Origin: Perkinsus olseni
Lineage: Eukaryota > Perkinsozoa > Perkinsida > Perkinsidae
Reading direction: 5' to 3'
NCBI GenBank assembly: GCA_013115135.1
Contig: JABANP010000209.1
Coordinates: 1-64,000 of the forward strand
DNA length: 64,000 nt
The position numbers and the translations under genes are program-made. Below are positions 40,202 to 51,122 of this stretch, piece after piece (position 1 is the stretch's first letter; each line of letters opens with the position of its first letter). Under the pieces are notes generated by a model. The model saw nothing but the letters and a program-made list of their open reading frames with translations. It was not told the origin of the DNA and searched no databases.

Positions 40202-43200
40202 CTAAATTAGGACCCTCCCCCAATTGGCTCGCGGAGGTCTTTGACTCCAATTGTGGATGTGTTCACCAAGGAGGAAACAGGAAGAGGCTCGACGGATCCT
40301 TTCGACCGAAAAGGGCGGACGCACGGTCCCATCACGTAGAAATGCCGCGATAGCGCCGTAGAATGCATCTTGCTCGACCAGCTTCTGCAACTCCACGTCG
40401 ATGCCGGCTTCTTCCTCCCGAGTCATGACGGGGAGGCGGTCGTCCTGCCGAAAGGGCGGCGGCATAGGTCCAGGCCGGGCCTGCACCTGAGTAGTAGCAA
40501 CAGACAGAAGCGCAGAGTCCGCGGTCTCGAACAAGTCCACGGTCTCATCTTGGTACCAGCTCGAGGACGCCGCCGAGGGGTCATTGTCGAAAGACTCAGT
40601 CGCAGTTGGGGGCACATAGCGGGGTTTATCGGAAGGCCTATCCAGCAAGAGCTCCAGTAGACGAAGTTGAGACTTGGTCGGGGAAGTAGGGATGCACCTC
40701 GAAGCACTGTCGGCTAGGTTCAAGGCCGACGGTACGTGTAATACCGTCACCGGGACGACACACCGCAATAAGTAGTCACGGATACGAATCAACCTGGTGA
40801 GATCGCCTTCCGAGAAGCGGTGCTTGCCTTTCTTGCCGATGTGTAGGGCCGCCTCTTCCCTGCTCCTGCTCGAGAGCCAGGATAGTCTTTGAATGTTTAT
40901 GAGGTTGTCGCTCAAGATGTAGATCTCCACATTGTGATGAATGTCCAAAGAGAGAGTCGTACACAGGTAAAGAGCTTCAGCAGCACCTTGGACCAGTGCA
41001 TGCAATTCCTTGCGGGGAATGGTGGCCTCCATTGTATTAACCGAAGTCGAGGCCCGCCGAGCGACGGGAAACATCCCTCCTCTCGCCCTCAGCCTAGGGC
41101 TGAGGGGAAGGCCCGAGAGCCTGGTACGGGTGTCGGTAGCCCACGCAACCCCACTCGCATCACAGCTGATGATGATACGGCAAGGAGTGTCGCAGAAGGG
41201 TCCAGAGTGGACGGGGATATACCGCGGCGTCGGTGCGGCTGTTCTCGCCATCTGAAGCCAGGCGTTAGCCTCATTGATCAGCTCGGTAGGAACTGAGCGG
41301 TGCCAGGACTCGTCTACGGTAACCCCAGGGGCGTTAGCGGCGATGACCACCTTCCGCCAAATAGCTCGAGCGTACATACTCAGCTCGATGTGACGGCCCA
41401 AAGGGTCATAGTGTGAGGCCAGGCATTTGCTCAAGTCTCTCTTAGTGGCGCCACAGCAGAGGTCCGGAACATCGATAGTTGTACATAGACGGTCGTCCCG
41501 AAGCCTGTACCCCAACAAAGGTGCATCAACGTCCTCCTGCCAGGACTCATTCTCCTTGCCATCAGCATAGGTAAATCCCCGAAATTCCGCAACCCCTGTG
41601 GAGATGGACTTGGACCACAGCAGCTGCCGAACGTGGTGGAGCCCCCAGGACCAGTCGTCGACGTAGTCACGCCATCCCAAATCACGAGGAATAGTGGACG
41701 AGAGTGCACCGAGGATATCCGGGGAGTCCGAGAAGGCTGCTACGAGTACGGGCCGTGCGTAGTCGAAGTCGGGAGCTTTGTAGATATCAGGCAACGTTCT
41801 CGGAGCAAACCCGTCTAGATCCGTGGTGGCGAAGGAGGGTACTAGCCTTGTATGCAGGTCTCGGCTCTCGAGGGCGATGCATGCCGTCGAGAGTTCGAGG
41901 CCGCCTGGGCTGGGAGAGGCACCGAAGGGCATGGCACACCACACAACCAGAATGTAATGACCCGTGTCCGGACACTTCAGTATAGTGCAGCACAAGCCAG
42001 ATGATCTCGACGTCAGTAGGACTTGGTTGAAGGCCTTGGCCAAGTCGGCCACCACCGGCTGCGTGCAGACGAAGGTCAAGTAATGTAGCAAATCCCATCT
42101 CGTACTGTTGGGCTTCACCAGGGCTTTATTGACCTCTCGACAGTCGTAGACTATCCTACAAGGGGTGCTCTGGCTGCTCGTTTTGATGACGAACTGACTG
42201 GGGCTGAAGACCGGATGATGCCTCCGCAGCCAGTCTCCTTGAGAGAGATGAGTATCCTTTATCAGACTGTTGTTGCGATAGAGATGGGAGATCGCCTGTG
42301 GTGAAGGAGGGCGAGATAAGGACCGGAGAGTCATGGTGCTGACGTAGCCCGAGCTAGTGAGCTTCAGAAAGGCATCTCTGATGAGGCGGAGCTCGGTTGG
42401 CGTTTTGCGGTTGGTAGACCTTCTGGCTCTTGCCACTGTCGGCCCCCAACCAGAGCCTCCCAATAACTCCAGCTTCTCTGATTGAAAGTCGACGGCGTAC
42501 CTCCCTGACCTGGTTGGCTCGATCTGAATGGCATCTGCGGGGGTCACTGCGCTAAGCTCACAACCTGGCCCATGCGCCAGAGCTGCTAGATGTGATGGTG
42601 GAAGATTACCATCCTCGTCGAGTGAAGAGTCATTGACGTCGACATGTCGAGGGGGTGAATAGGACAAATCACCATCACCATCACCGGCACTGGCAGCTCG
42701 AGCGGTCCCAGACAAGTCGGCGGGGTTGGCGTCGGAGGCGATCATGGTGAGCGGGGCGCCATAAGGCTGGGGGCGGTGAGAAAGCTGTGGAGTGCCACCG
42801 TCCGAGTTAGGAATGGCTAGGTAGCCGGGAACGTAAGCAGCTTGGCCATGGGCGGCCTGTTGCTGGGATGACCTACCGCGGGGGTCAGCGGCAATAGCGT
42901 GGACCGAAGGGAGGCCACCATTGTCGGCGAAGGTGATGGTGTTAACCGCAGGGGCCTTGGTATGGTTATAGGATTCCTGGTCGAGGCCCGGACCGTTCAG
43001 CTCGACCTGTGGGCTTGTGATGAGACCGTAGGGGTTCTTTCGAGTGCCACCGTTGGCGCCGAGGTCATTCGTGCCTCCCGAGACGGCAGAGTATTCAGGA
43101 GTCTGCTGAGGCAGGTTACCGCCGTGGCTACAAAGAGAGGTACCGACTGACTTGATGTTGTCGCTTACGGTAGCTAGAGGCACCGTCGGCAGTTTGGGAG

Positions 43201-43645
43201 AGATGCTGGGGCATACGGAATCATCACCACTGTGCGTCTTCGGAGGGGTGGTCATGGGCAGATCCAGTAGGGATAGCTCGTTTACAGGCTGAGGTTCTGG
43301 AGTAGTTCTTGATCTAGAAGCCGCCACCTGGTCCGATGGATCCTGGGAAGCTGAGTCCGCGTGGTTCGCCGCGTCAACCTGGACAGTGCCCGTGTCGCCG
43401 GGGAGGAGCTGCGCGGTCTGGGCCGCGGCACCAGTAGGTAGTGCCATGGTACCATCTATAACGCCAGTAGCAAGCATCGCGGGATCATTCACGCCTCGGA
43501 TAGATAGCAACGTGACGTTGTTCACGGGGTTGTTAGCAGGAACTGCCGACTGCGGCTGTCCGGGCAGCACCTGATGCTCGGCTGAGGTCGATGGTGTAAA
43601 CCTGGGGGAGCGTCTGAGCTCCCGAGATGGTAGGAAGTTGGCCAT
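40202..43645 (-). CDS. Gag-like region, RT and RNase H of element 3 (BEL/Pao-like)
   Basis: About 1147 residues from the ATG at 43645, ten bases inside the LTR boundary. The first third is Pro/Ser/Thr-rich without a zinc knuckle or recognisable protease. RT follows with IVYDCREVNKAL, a motif A VADLAKAFNQ and YVDD. After it come the ASHYDPLGR-type linker and RNase H with ISCDASG, a KELHALVQGA glutamate, LSDNL and a final NLADSASR. The C-terminal 25 or so residues after the LLGE segment are probably read into foreign sequence. Confidence 0.85.
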   Translation of the reverse strand: MANFLPSRELRRSPRFTPSTSAEHQVLPGQPQSAVPANNPVNNVTLLSIRGVNDPAMLATGVIDGTMALPTGAAAQTAQLLPGDTGTVQVDAANHADSASQDPSDQVAASRSRTTPEPQPVNELSLLDLPMTTPPKTHSGDDSVCPSISPKLPTVPLATVSDNIKSVGTSLCSHGGNLPQQTPEYSAVSGGTNDLGANGGTRKNPYGLITSPQVELNGPGLDQESYNHTKAPAVNTITFADNGGLPSVHAIAADPRGRSSQQQAAHGQAAYVPGYLAIPNSDGGTPQLSHRPQPYGAPLTMIASDANPADLSGTARAASAGDGDGDLSYSPPRHVDVNDSSLDEDGNLPPSHLAALAHGPGCELSAVTPADAIQIEPTRSGRYAVDFQSEKLELLGGSGWGPTVARARRSTNRKTPTELRLIRDAFLKLTSSGYVSTMTLRSLSRPPSPQAISHLYRNNSLIKDTHLSQGDWLRRHHPVFSPSQFVIKTSSQSTPCRIVYDCREVNKALVKPNSTRWDLLHYLTFVCTQPVVADLAKAFNQVLLTSRSSGLCCTILKCPDTGHYILVVWCAMPFGASPSPGGLELSTACIALESRDLHTRLVPSFATTDLDGFAPRTLPDIYKAPDFDYARPVLVAAFSDSPDILGALSSTIPRDLGWRDYVDDWSWGLHHVRQLLWSKSISTGVAEFRGFTYADGKENESWQEDVDAPLLGYRLRDDRLCTTIDVPDLCCGATKRDLSKCLASHYDPLGRHIELSMYARAIWRKVVIAANAPGVTVDESWHRSVPTELINEANAWLQMARTAAPTPRYIPVHSGPFCDTPCRIIISCDASGVAWATDTRTRLSGLPLSPRLRARGGMFPVARRASTSVNTMEATIPRKELHALVQGAAEALYLCTTLSLDIHHNVEIYILSDNLINIQRLSWLSSRSREEAALHIGKKGKHRFSEGDLTRLIRIRDYLLRCVVPVTVLHVPSALNLADSASRCIPTSPTKSQLRLLELLLDRPSDKPRYVPPTATESFDNDPSAASSSWYQDETVDLFETADSALLSVATTQVQARPGPMPPPFRQDDRLPVMTREEEAGIDVELQKLVEQDAFYGAIAAFLRDGTVRPPFSVERIRRASSCFLLGEHIHNWSQRPPRANWGRVLI

Positions 43646-43655
43646 CCCGGTAGAA

Positions 43656-43880
43656 AATTCCGTGCAGAGAGGAAGTAGACACCAGATACCAACGCAACAC
43701 AACCACGGGAGGTTGTGATGAGGTAATTGCAGTGAATATACAATAGTTTGTTGATTCTAGCGAGACGGAGACAACAGTGAAACGCTGGGCGAACTAAGAC
43801 CTTCGTCAAAGATACACCTCAGCGCATCTTGCTCACTTATGAAGTCTCAACGCGGCTGAGTTGATGGGTTCAGGGAACTC
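43656..43880 (-). repeat. 5' LTR of element 3
   Basis: Partner of 30839-31063. To its right (43881) the host repeat resumes. Confidence 0.9.
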
Positions 43881-44090
43881 CCGACGTCATCGATCACAAG
43901 GGCGCTCACTCCTCGCAAGGAGACGCCAGGCGCGCTCTTTCGAGTAGCTCGAAAAATCGTTTCCAACCACTTTGATGGGGGTTATGTTGTTCCCCGAAGG
44001 GTCAGTAGCAGAGCAGAGCATGAGAACAGACTGGCGGTAGTGCGCAATCCTCCCATCTCGCGTCCAGCGCTTCCTCATACTTGCGTAATC

Positions 44091-44967
44091 ATGGCGGTCA
44101 TCCACTACAGCCTGATAGGTCTCCTCTCGGCCACTCTTGCGGAGGCCGCAGCCCTACGTAGCACCTCCAGTAAGATCTTCCCAACCCCGAGGTCGAATGT
44201 CACCGAATGGAAGAAAGCTTTCATGGACCAAGACGTGAGGATTCCTCTCTGTGTTGAGAGAGCTAGGCGTAGCTCTTCAGAAACTGTCCTCATAACAGCT
44301 GATAGAATTGATGACTGCGATGATGACTACATCATTAGTTTCTTCTTTGCAGATATTCATCTTCGAAGGCCATGCGGGCTGTGACATTATGATGGGTAGA
44401 TTTATCGTCAAGTCTCCGTCTTTTCTCTTTCGCTCTTGATAAAAACGCAGAGGTTGTGAAGACTACATTCAAGGACGAAGATGGAAAAGAATATGAATTG
44501 TAAGTTTCGTAATGAGCTGTGGAGAACCGTGCAAATGATTATCAGCGATAATCCATCACCAATGATTGGTGATGACCAATGCCTCCTCACTTTTTAGCGT
44601 TAAAGAACATCACAGCGGGGGGTTCTACGGCTCAGTAGGACGACGATGCCGTGGAAAAAAGATAGTTGCTAGAGGAGTCCAAGGGGGATGGGAGCTGCTG
44701 GAGGAGGCTGGATTATTGCCCTTGACCCATCTTCCGCCAGAAGCTAAGGAGGTTCTCAAGGAAAACCTAGAATGGGACCTGAAACGACACCAGCTATCGA
44801 AGAGGAACTGTCTCGCCATGGCGGAGGTTATTCTCAATAATCCTCCGTCCGGATATAAGAACAGGAAACCCGAATCTTGGATACCCCAGTTTTACAGGAA
44901 GAATGCCCACAAAATGAGGGATATCGTGGGCGACATGAAGAATGCGCGTGTGATATTCAGTGATTGA
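44091..44967 (+). pseudogene. S1 secreted-protein gene, second copy, frameshifted
   Basis: Exons correspond to those of the intact gene: 44091-44234, 44353-44499 and 44598-44967, with the same splice sites. Exon 2 is 147 instead of 146 bases because of one extra base at about 44,421-44,440, which leads to a stop (TGA). Exon 1 (signal peptide) and the 122-residue exon 3 are otherwise open and well conserved, so the loss is recent or the extra base is a sequence error. Confidence 0.7.
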
Positions 44968-45784
44968 AGGAATACTGCTGATCTCAATTCTACTGGGCTC
45001 GCTTGTCTATTTATCGCCATCCCTTACCCCATATCTATCGCCATGTTTGTGTGTGTTCGACTATGAGAAAATGATCTTCCGTGTTGAAAGTGCTGACGGA
45101 AATCCTTCGTAACGACCAGATGGCTTGCTAATCATTGCGGACTCGGAGAGCAAACCCTAACGAATCGGTAACCCATCCACCAGAGATCTTCAGGACGCCT
45201 ATCAGCTACTGCATCGTCATCCTGGATCACACGTCGAAGTACGTGTGATTGTGTAGTCTCAAAAAAGACCTACCTCTCGGCGTTATCAGCTCTCGGTCGT
45301 ACTTTATCGGTGAAGCCAGCAATGACGAGCGTATCTATCGCCATCCCTTACCTTATATCAAAAATACTGCAAGATTCAGTCTCGTAACTATTCGATCCTT
45401 GTCGGGAGGAATCTTCGATTATAATTCGACTCGATGAAGGGCGATCATGGTAGATAATCGAAGCCTCGAATTGGGATTCTATGTGAACGGATGTTCTATA
45501 CCCTATCCACCGATATTCTTCTATCGGAAGCAACCTGCCTTGAACCACCCTCTCCTCATTGACCTACCTTTCCCCTTCCAGGCGGTGAAAGCCGACTGGA
45601 TTAGGGCCAATTAACGGGGCGATTCTTGGAATCCAAGAATCGCCAAGAATCCAAGACTTGGATGGGAGTGACGTGGAGCCGGCAGCTCTTGCGGGTGGTC
45701 GTTGAAATTGTTCAAGGCGTAACGATGACATTACGTACTGTATTTAGGGATTTGAAGGGAAGGGAAAGGAAACATATCTAACAA
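44968..45784. other. Downstream flank of S1 pseudogene, no gene seen
   Basis: Counterpart of 8074-9072 without the 183-base insertion. Confidence 0.6.
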
Positions 45785-45856
45785 GGGCTGTGCCGAGAAT
45801 TGAACTCGGGACCTCTCGCACCCTAAGCGAGAATCATACCACTAGACCACACAGCC
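45785..45856 (-). tRNA. tRNA-Pro (AGG)
   Basis: Intact cloverleaf, same sequence as the others. With the next tRNA it forms the virus-free version of the locus. Confidence 0.95.
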
Positions 45857-46097
45857 GAATAAGCATATTGTAGTAATAGTAGCGCTGCCAGATGGAAAAT
45901 AATCATGACCGACTGCCCCTGCCATACCTCACCATATGCAGCCTCATGCTACCAACAATCAGCGACGACAACGGTCCGATATTCATCAGATGAATTTCAT
46001 CTTGAACCTTCTCCTACACCACAATGTTCTACTTCCACTCGTTATGTGAGTAAATGCTATACAAGCAACTATATCTGGAAGAACAACAAGCGGAAGA
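45857..46097. repeat. Inter-tRNA spacer (virus-free arrangement)
   Basis: Same spacer as 9145-9378. Here it directly joins two complete tRNA-Pro genes. Confidence 0.8.
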
Positions 46098-46169
46098 GGG
46101 CTGTGCCGAGAATTGAACTCGGGACCTCTCGCACCCTAAGCGAGAATCATACCACTAGACCACACAGCC
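46098..46169 (-). tRNA. tRNA-Pro (AGG)
   Basis: Intact copy; the last tRNA-Pro in the window and the right limit of the duplicated region. Confidence 0.95.
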
Positions 46170-46799
46170 GAACATATACCCTACACGCACTATCAAGATG
46201 CTACCTAATTAAAAGCCTCCGAGGCATGGGACAATCTAAAAAACTGTACCTCTCCGCTTAACACCTAACCTCCTGAAAATTCCTCATACATATGTCTCCC
46301 GCAAGAGGCATCGTAAGACTCTGAAAGCTCTCCTGCCGGCGACTTTATAACGCCCAGTGGTGGTAACGACCCAACAGGCCATGGTCTCCGCAATGCTTAC
46401 GTCACTAGGCTTCCCATCCGCGAGGCTTGGGTCAGAATTTGATCTGGCCAGAACTTCACAATGATAGTGCCGTCACTGAGGTTCATCCCGACCTCTACGC
46501 CAGCCCGAATCCAGACTCCGTCCGGCCACATCCCGTGTTGCTGGCGAGATCCGACTGTGTGTCATCGACACACGAAGATAATGATACGTCCGAGATCAAT
46601 TCCGAGGACGCAAGACGAACAACAAACCACCTAACTTAGTGCTGCTCGTGGGAAACTGTCCAAGTCAAAATTGAGCACCATAAACACAAATACAGCCCCG
46701 TAATTATTGATTAACTATCAACCCAACTCGTAAAGACTCAGCTGAAATAAACCTATACCAGTCTCAGAAACACTCTAACGACCATACGTTCCAATTAAC
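46170..46799. other. Intergenic region downstream of MAM33 gene
   Basis: No gene is seen. It presumably contains the 3' UTR of the MAM33 gene at its right side. Confidence 0.6.
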
Positions 46800-48088
46800 T
46801 TAGTTTCCACCGACAACCTGCAAACACACATAACAAAACTCCGCGCGAAAAACACAGCTTACCGCCTTGAGCTGAGATAGCCATCTCATGTACTCCCTCT
46901 GTTCCTTATCAAGCGCCGTAGCGTCAATGAAGTCGCACACAGCGTCAGTCAGGCCGACCTCAGCAAGATACTCATCAAACGCTTCCTGCATGTTGTCATC
47001 GAGATCCTCGAATTCAGGCCCGTTGTAGCTTGACGCAGATTCCTTTTCGGCGACCGAAGTGAAGGCACGGCAGTTTCCGACGACATAACGATGACCCTCA
47101 CCAGCAGCAGTACCTGGGAAGAATCACATAGCTTAGACGAAGCCCGAAAATGAAATTCGGATCCTAGATCACACCGAGCAGGCCAGCGAAGAGCATGAGG
47201 AAAGAAGTCAAAGCGCCAACAATCGGACACTCGGAAAAATCGACAAAACAACAATAACGGTAGAGGCGACGACCCGCTATAGTGCCTTACTGCAGTAAAA
47301 GATCAATCCTTGACCAGCCTTATTCTCGACGGTCACAGTGAAATCAGTTGCCTCGGCGGGCTCCATGTTCTCCTCACCCTGGGCATTAACCATCATTCGT
47401 TGATCGAACCTCGAGCGACCTACCCTCCATGCCGTCGAAGCCAGCGTCGTTGAAGGGGCTGGTGAGCTGCCACTCGACGACAGCGGTCTTGTCTCCTGGG
47501 AGCTGTCGGGTGATACTCATGTTCACGTCTCCCTCAACCTCTTGGAACTTCCAAGTCTGGTCGGCCAAGAACTGCTTGCAGATGGCGGGCTGCTCGTAAC
47601 TACAGGGAAAAATAGATTATGCCGTTGATGACGACTTTCGGAAAAATGGTGACCGAAGAACACAAAAGTAAGAAATAAAATTCGTGTCAACGTCAACGTC
47701 AGCGACGTTGCAAATCATAACCAGTCATGACAGAGCGACTACCGCAATGACCGGGAAAACGTGGATCATAGGGTCAAGGGAACCGAAGAAAGAACAGAAC
47801 AAGAGAGAACGCAACACTACATGAAGACAGAATGACGATTAACGAGGGGAGTGCGGAGTAGAGCTTACGATTCTTTTTCGTGTTGAAGTTCAGATCCGAG
47901 GGACTTGTTCAACTTAGCGCATGCAGGACTGGAGAAGGCCACCGATGACATGCGCATGAGACCTGAAAGCACGAAGCAACATCGTGAAACGCAAGGATCG
48001 ACCCAAGATACTTACCTAAGGAGCGAGCAGCAACAGCTCGAGTGGCCACGACGGGAGCGTACTTGACGGCAACTCGGGAGATCATCAT
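46800..48088 (-). CDS. Mitochondrial MAM33/p32 (C1QBP-like) protein, five exons
   Basis: Exons in transcript order are 48088-48016, 47962-47869, 47599-47291, 47113-46863 and 46817-46800. Phases match and the introns have GT...AG ends (about 53, 269, 177 and 45 bases). The product is about 247 residues. The N-terminus (MMISRVAVKYAPVVATRAVAARS) is basic and amphipathic, a typical mitochondrial presequence. The body has the family hallmarks: an acidic C-terminal half with YNGPEFEDLDDNMQEAF, then KEQREYMRWLSQLK. MAM33/p32 proteins form acidic trimers in the mitochondrial matrix and support mitochondrial translation. Exon 3 needs one base fewer to stay in frame; the likely spot is the CCC at 47423-47425. 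This is either a sequence error or a recent lesion. Confidence 0.88.
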
Positions 48089-48648
48089 TATTGAATGTAA
48101 TTGGAAGTTCACACTAGAAAACACACGACGATTCTGCAAGCAATCGAGCCACCCTCGCTGAACTACCACCGCGAACGAGCGTTGATCAAAGTGCTACTTG
48201 CGCGCGCGTGCGTCATGTAGATCTCGCACGCCCGGATAATCGATATCATTTCGTTGTGTCTCTCGGCGCATCTTTGATCTTCATCTCTTACACGAATGAC
48301 CAAAGTGTTCTCGTGAAAGTTGTGCGACTTTGTGACTCTCGGAAGTAGGGAGTTAATCAATCTGGGATGAGAAACTGTGCAGGAAGTTTTTTATCAAAGT
48401 ATCTTGAGGTTACTCATGTAAGATACAAAATAGTCGCCGTGGACGATTCGCGGTTAAGCTGTTTTAACAACGATACCCGTCGGACCATCCAGTCAAGTGG
48501 TGGGCCGAATCTGTGCGTTTCATCGATCGATCTAACATGGGCTGCCCTAAAATTACGACCCCGATACTAGCACCTCGATTAACGAACCCAACTTCCTCTA
48601 CCGCCCGTTCCCGTTCTATGGCTCGCTCCACTTTCCTAGCGTACGGAC
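48089..48648. promoter_or_regulatory. Intergenic region between divergent genes
   Basis: It lies between the start codons of the minus-strand MAM33 gene and the plus-strand EF-hand gene, so both promoters should be here. I see no defined motif. Confidence 0.4.
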
Positions 48649-49570
48649 ATGGCCAGGTTAGAGACGATGGTGAAACCCCTGCCTAGCAAATCGAAAGTCG
48701 CAAGAACGGGAATAGTTCAGTGCAATTGGTTTGAGCGGTATCTCCACAGGGAGGCGATCCAGGTTCGAGTCTATGGGAAGGGTTTTGAATTTTCGTTTTT
48801 AGTGGCATCCTGTTTCCCTCCCAATGGTACAGGTGGGCTTCACGGAGGAAGTTGAATTGGCTCGGGTTGAAGTAAGTCCGATTGGTTTGATGCAGATTGA
48901 TGACGCCGTTGATTCACCAGAATCTTAATCCTCACAACAGACAAGAGTACCTCGAGCGGGTGTTCGCCAAGTTTGATACGGTAAGATAGTATCTTTGCTC
49001 GACTCTGGCAAGATATGAACAAGGTCGAGTTGAAGACTTTGTTGATTAGGATGGCAGTGGTGAGATTGAGTACCCCGAGCTTCTTGCAGCCATGCGATTC
49101 CTTGGGATCCAGACCAACTCATTTATCGTTAAGAAACTATTCGCAGACATGGACCAAGTGAGAACGTCACCTGCCGGGATCGATCCGGGGACCTTTCGAT
49201 CGTCAGGACAAATCCGGTACCATTGACGTAGAAGAGTTCATAGAATTCTTCTTCAAAGTTAAGAGGTTGGATGATCTCAAAGAGGAGTTGACGTACCGGC
49301 GGAAGCAGTATATCTTCCGACACAGAATTCTCAACATGTAAGACAACATCGGAATTTTCCGGGGAAAAGAAATTTTTCGAAACATTTTCAAAAATGGGTA
49401 AAATAGAAATGCAAATTAATTAATATCCTCGAAAGCGTCGCTACCGGGAATCGAACCCGGGCTGCCTCATGATCAGGTACATCGTTGTCCTCTTCATCAC
49501 TGTCTTCATCCTAGTAATCATCTACCTCTCCGATGTGGCAACTTCTGGCTCCTCCGCAATTGAAGAGTAG
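48649..49570 (+). CDS. EF-hand protein with C-terminal membrane segment, six exons
   Basis: Exons are 48649-48737, 48803-48871, 48896-48980, 49050-49157, 49207-49337 and 49477-49570. All phases agree and give 191 residues. Two EF-hand loops are visible: one assembled across an intron (FDT|DGSGEIEYPE) and one at DMDQ|DKSGTIDVEEF, so it should bind calcium. The last exon encodes a hydrophobic stretch (YIVVLFITVFILVIIYL), then a TAG. A membrane-anchored calcium-binding protein is inferred. Splice sites are GTATCT...TTTAG, GTAAGT...GCAG, GTAAGA...TTAG, GTGAGA...CAG and GTAAGA...CAG. The second intron would be only 24 bases; read through, it has an in-frame TAA. Four of the five introns are under 70 bases, and three carry tRNA T-arm-like sequence. 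Confidence 0.72.
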
Positions 49571-50061
49571 CGATAATAATTTCGTGGCGCGCGACACATT
49601 TTCTTCCCTCGGCAGTGCTCCCGAAGAGAAGTCCTCAACCCCGCCCATCTTAGTGGCGATCATAGCCCTCGGCGGCCTCCTCGTCGTCACAATCTCGTAC
49701 GTCGTTATTGCTCCCATTATAATGATGAAGTAAGAGTATCTTTTCATACCAACTTTTTCACAACTCATCGCTCGCTCTGGGTAAGAAACGCTTTTCCAGA
49801 AATTTTCAGGAACAACGGAGAAGATTTCCGCATCAGCAATTTCGCCATCGCTCCTTCGGTTTCCAGTTAAGGGTAAAATTTTCAATAATTTCGTATTTTT
49901 TCCTTTTTTCTTTTTCTCGTGACCGGACCATGCACAGAAACGACCGTATTTTTTATCGGAAAAAATCTTCATTTCTTTCGAATATTTTCTTTTCAGGTAC
50001 AAAAAACGTCAGGACGAAAAAAGCGGCGAACCAAACTATTTTACTCGCCAGCGTTCTGTTG
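49533..50061 (+). CDS. Possible single-pass membrane protein (uncertain)
   Basis: A frame starts with ATG at 49533, overlapping the end of the EF-hand gene. It has a hydrophobic segment (PILVAIIALGGLLVVTISYVVIAPII) and a 5' splice site after 49729. A matching exon at 49997-50061 encodes a basic, polar tail (YKKRQDEKSGEPNYFTRQRS). This could be a separate type I membrane protein or further exons of the EF-hand gene by alternative splicing. I cannot decide. Confidence 0.35.
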
Positions 50062-51122
50062 GTAATAAATGGTAGCACTCTAGCGGAGCGAAGCTCTCCT
50101 CAACCAGACCTTTGCCGAAATCAGAGCTACTTCGAGCGAGCTAACTCCTGGCAAGTGCAAGGATTCGATGGTGGGCAGAGGGCGCGAGTTCCATCCCTGG
50201 TGGAGGTATTCTCCGGTATATCAGGTTCCGCGGCGAGATCGAGTTTTCAGGGCAAAAATAATGATGATAAGGTGAGTGGGGGGTATTTGCATTTATCGAC
50301 ATGCGAGATTTATGCTACTTTCCCATTATCAACCGCTACGCGACTTCGCCGATCCACATTGAAGCTGCCTGTGAAATAATAGTTTTTTAACCCTCCCGTA
50401 ATGAGTGGACGGCGAAAATTCTTCTGAGAGGAGCCGAGAATTCATAGCATTGGCATGATCACAGAGGTTCTATTGAAAACAATAGTAAACTCAACATTAA
50501 AGCCAAGAGTCTGACGGACTATTTCGTTCTTGGCCAGCTTCAACCTAGGATACCCTCCTCGATTGCAGTACGCGGCCGCTGAATCGTCACGCGCCACGAA
50601 ATTATCTCCCTGCTCAGGTGCACAGGTCCTTCGTCCGCCAGGCGTCGGGATTGTCTGCGGCGGGCCCGACGGTTTTACCGCAACTGCAAATTCAACGTAG
50701 GGGAAAATTTCCTGAAAATATCCTAAATTTTCCGGGACTTTTTTTATTTTCTTAGCTTTCACGGGATTCCACCCTAACGGTAACAAGGCGTCACGGTTGG
50801 AAGGGCCGACGAGATGTTTTAACCCATTGAACATGAAAAAATATGCCTGGCAACCTCCGCCTCCTAGGGGGGTTTAATTTACCTCGGTGTTCAATGCTGG
50901 CGAGTAGAGTTGGGGGAGGGGTGCTACCTGACCTCGTCTGTATCTTGCGCGGGTGAGATAAAGATACGTCGGCGAAGCCGAGCGGAAGTTGCCCGTGGAT
51001 TTTCGTTCCCATATGACTCGTCTCAATGCCGCCGATGAGAACAGTAAATGCGAAACGACAGCGAAGCTCATAGTAATCGCGATACGAAAAGCGCTCGCCC
51101 AGTTGATCGATTATGTTCGTAG
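50062..51122. other. No supported gene; may hold 5' exons of the WW/B-box gene
   Basis: Several coding-like stretches exist (for example about 50,130-50,270) but I could not place exons. A segment near 50,927-50,950 resembles 18,121-18,150 and 28,274-28,300 (TGACCTCGT..GTATCTTGC). Confidence 0.35.

Larger units (their letters stand above)
30839..43880 (-). mobile_element. BEL/Pao-like LTR retrotransposon (element 3), interrupted by element 2
   Basis: It has LTRs of 225 bases at both ends with one visible difference, a polyprotein with protease-less N-terminal region, RT and RNase H (40202-43645), an integrase frame (about 36,108-38,080) and a C-terminal tail beyond a nested insertion. RT and the ASHYDPLGR-type region after it are of the BEL/Pao type. 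CGAC flanks the element on both sides, but the exact target duplication is unclear. It interrupts a repeat that is continuous at about 6,985 in other copies. Confidence 0.85.

Noticed and set aside
49437..49477. A tRNA gene in the intron before the last EF-hand-gene exon
   Set aside because: Only the T-arm and part of the 3' acceptor are present; there is no D-arm or anticodon stem.
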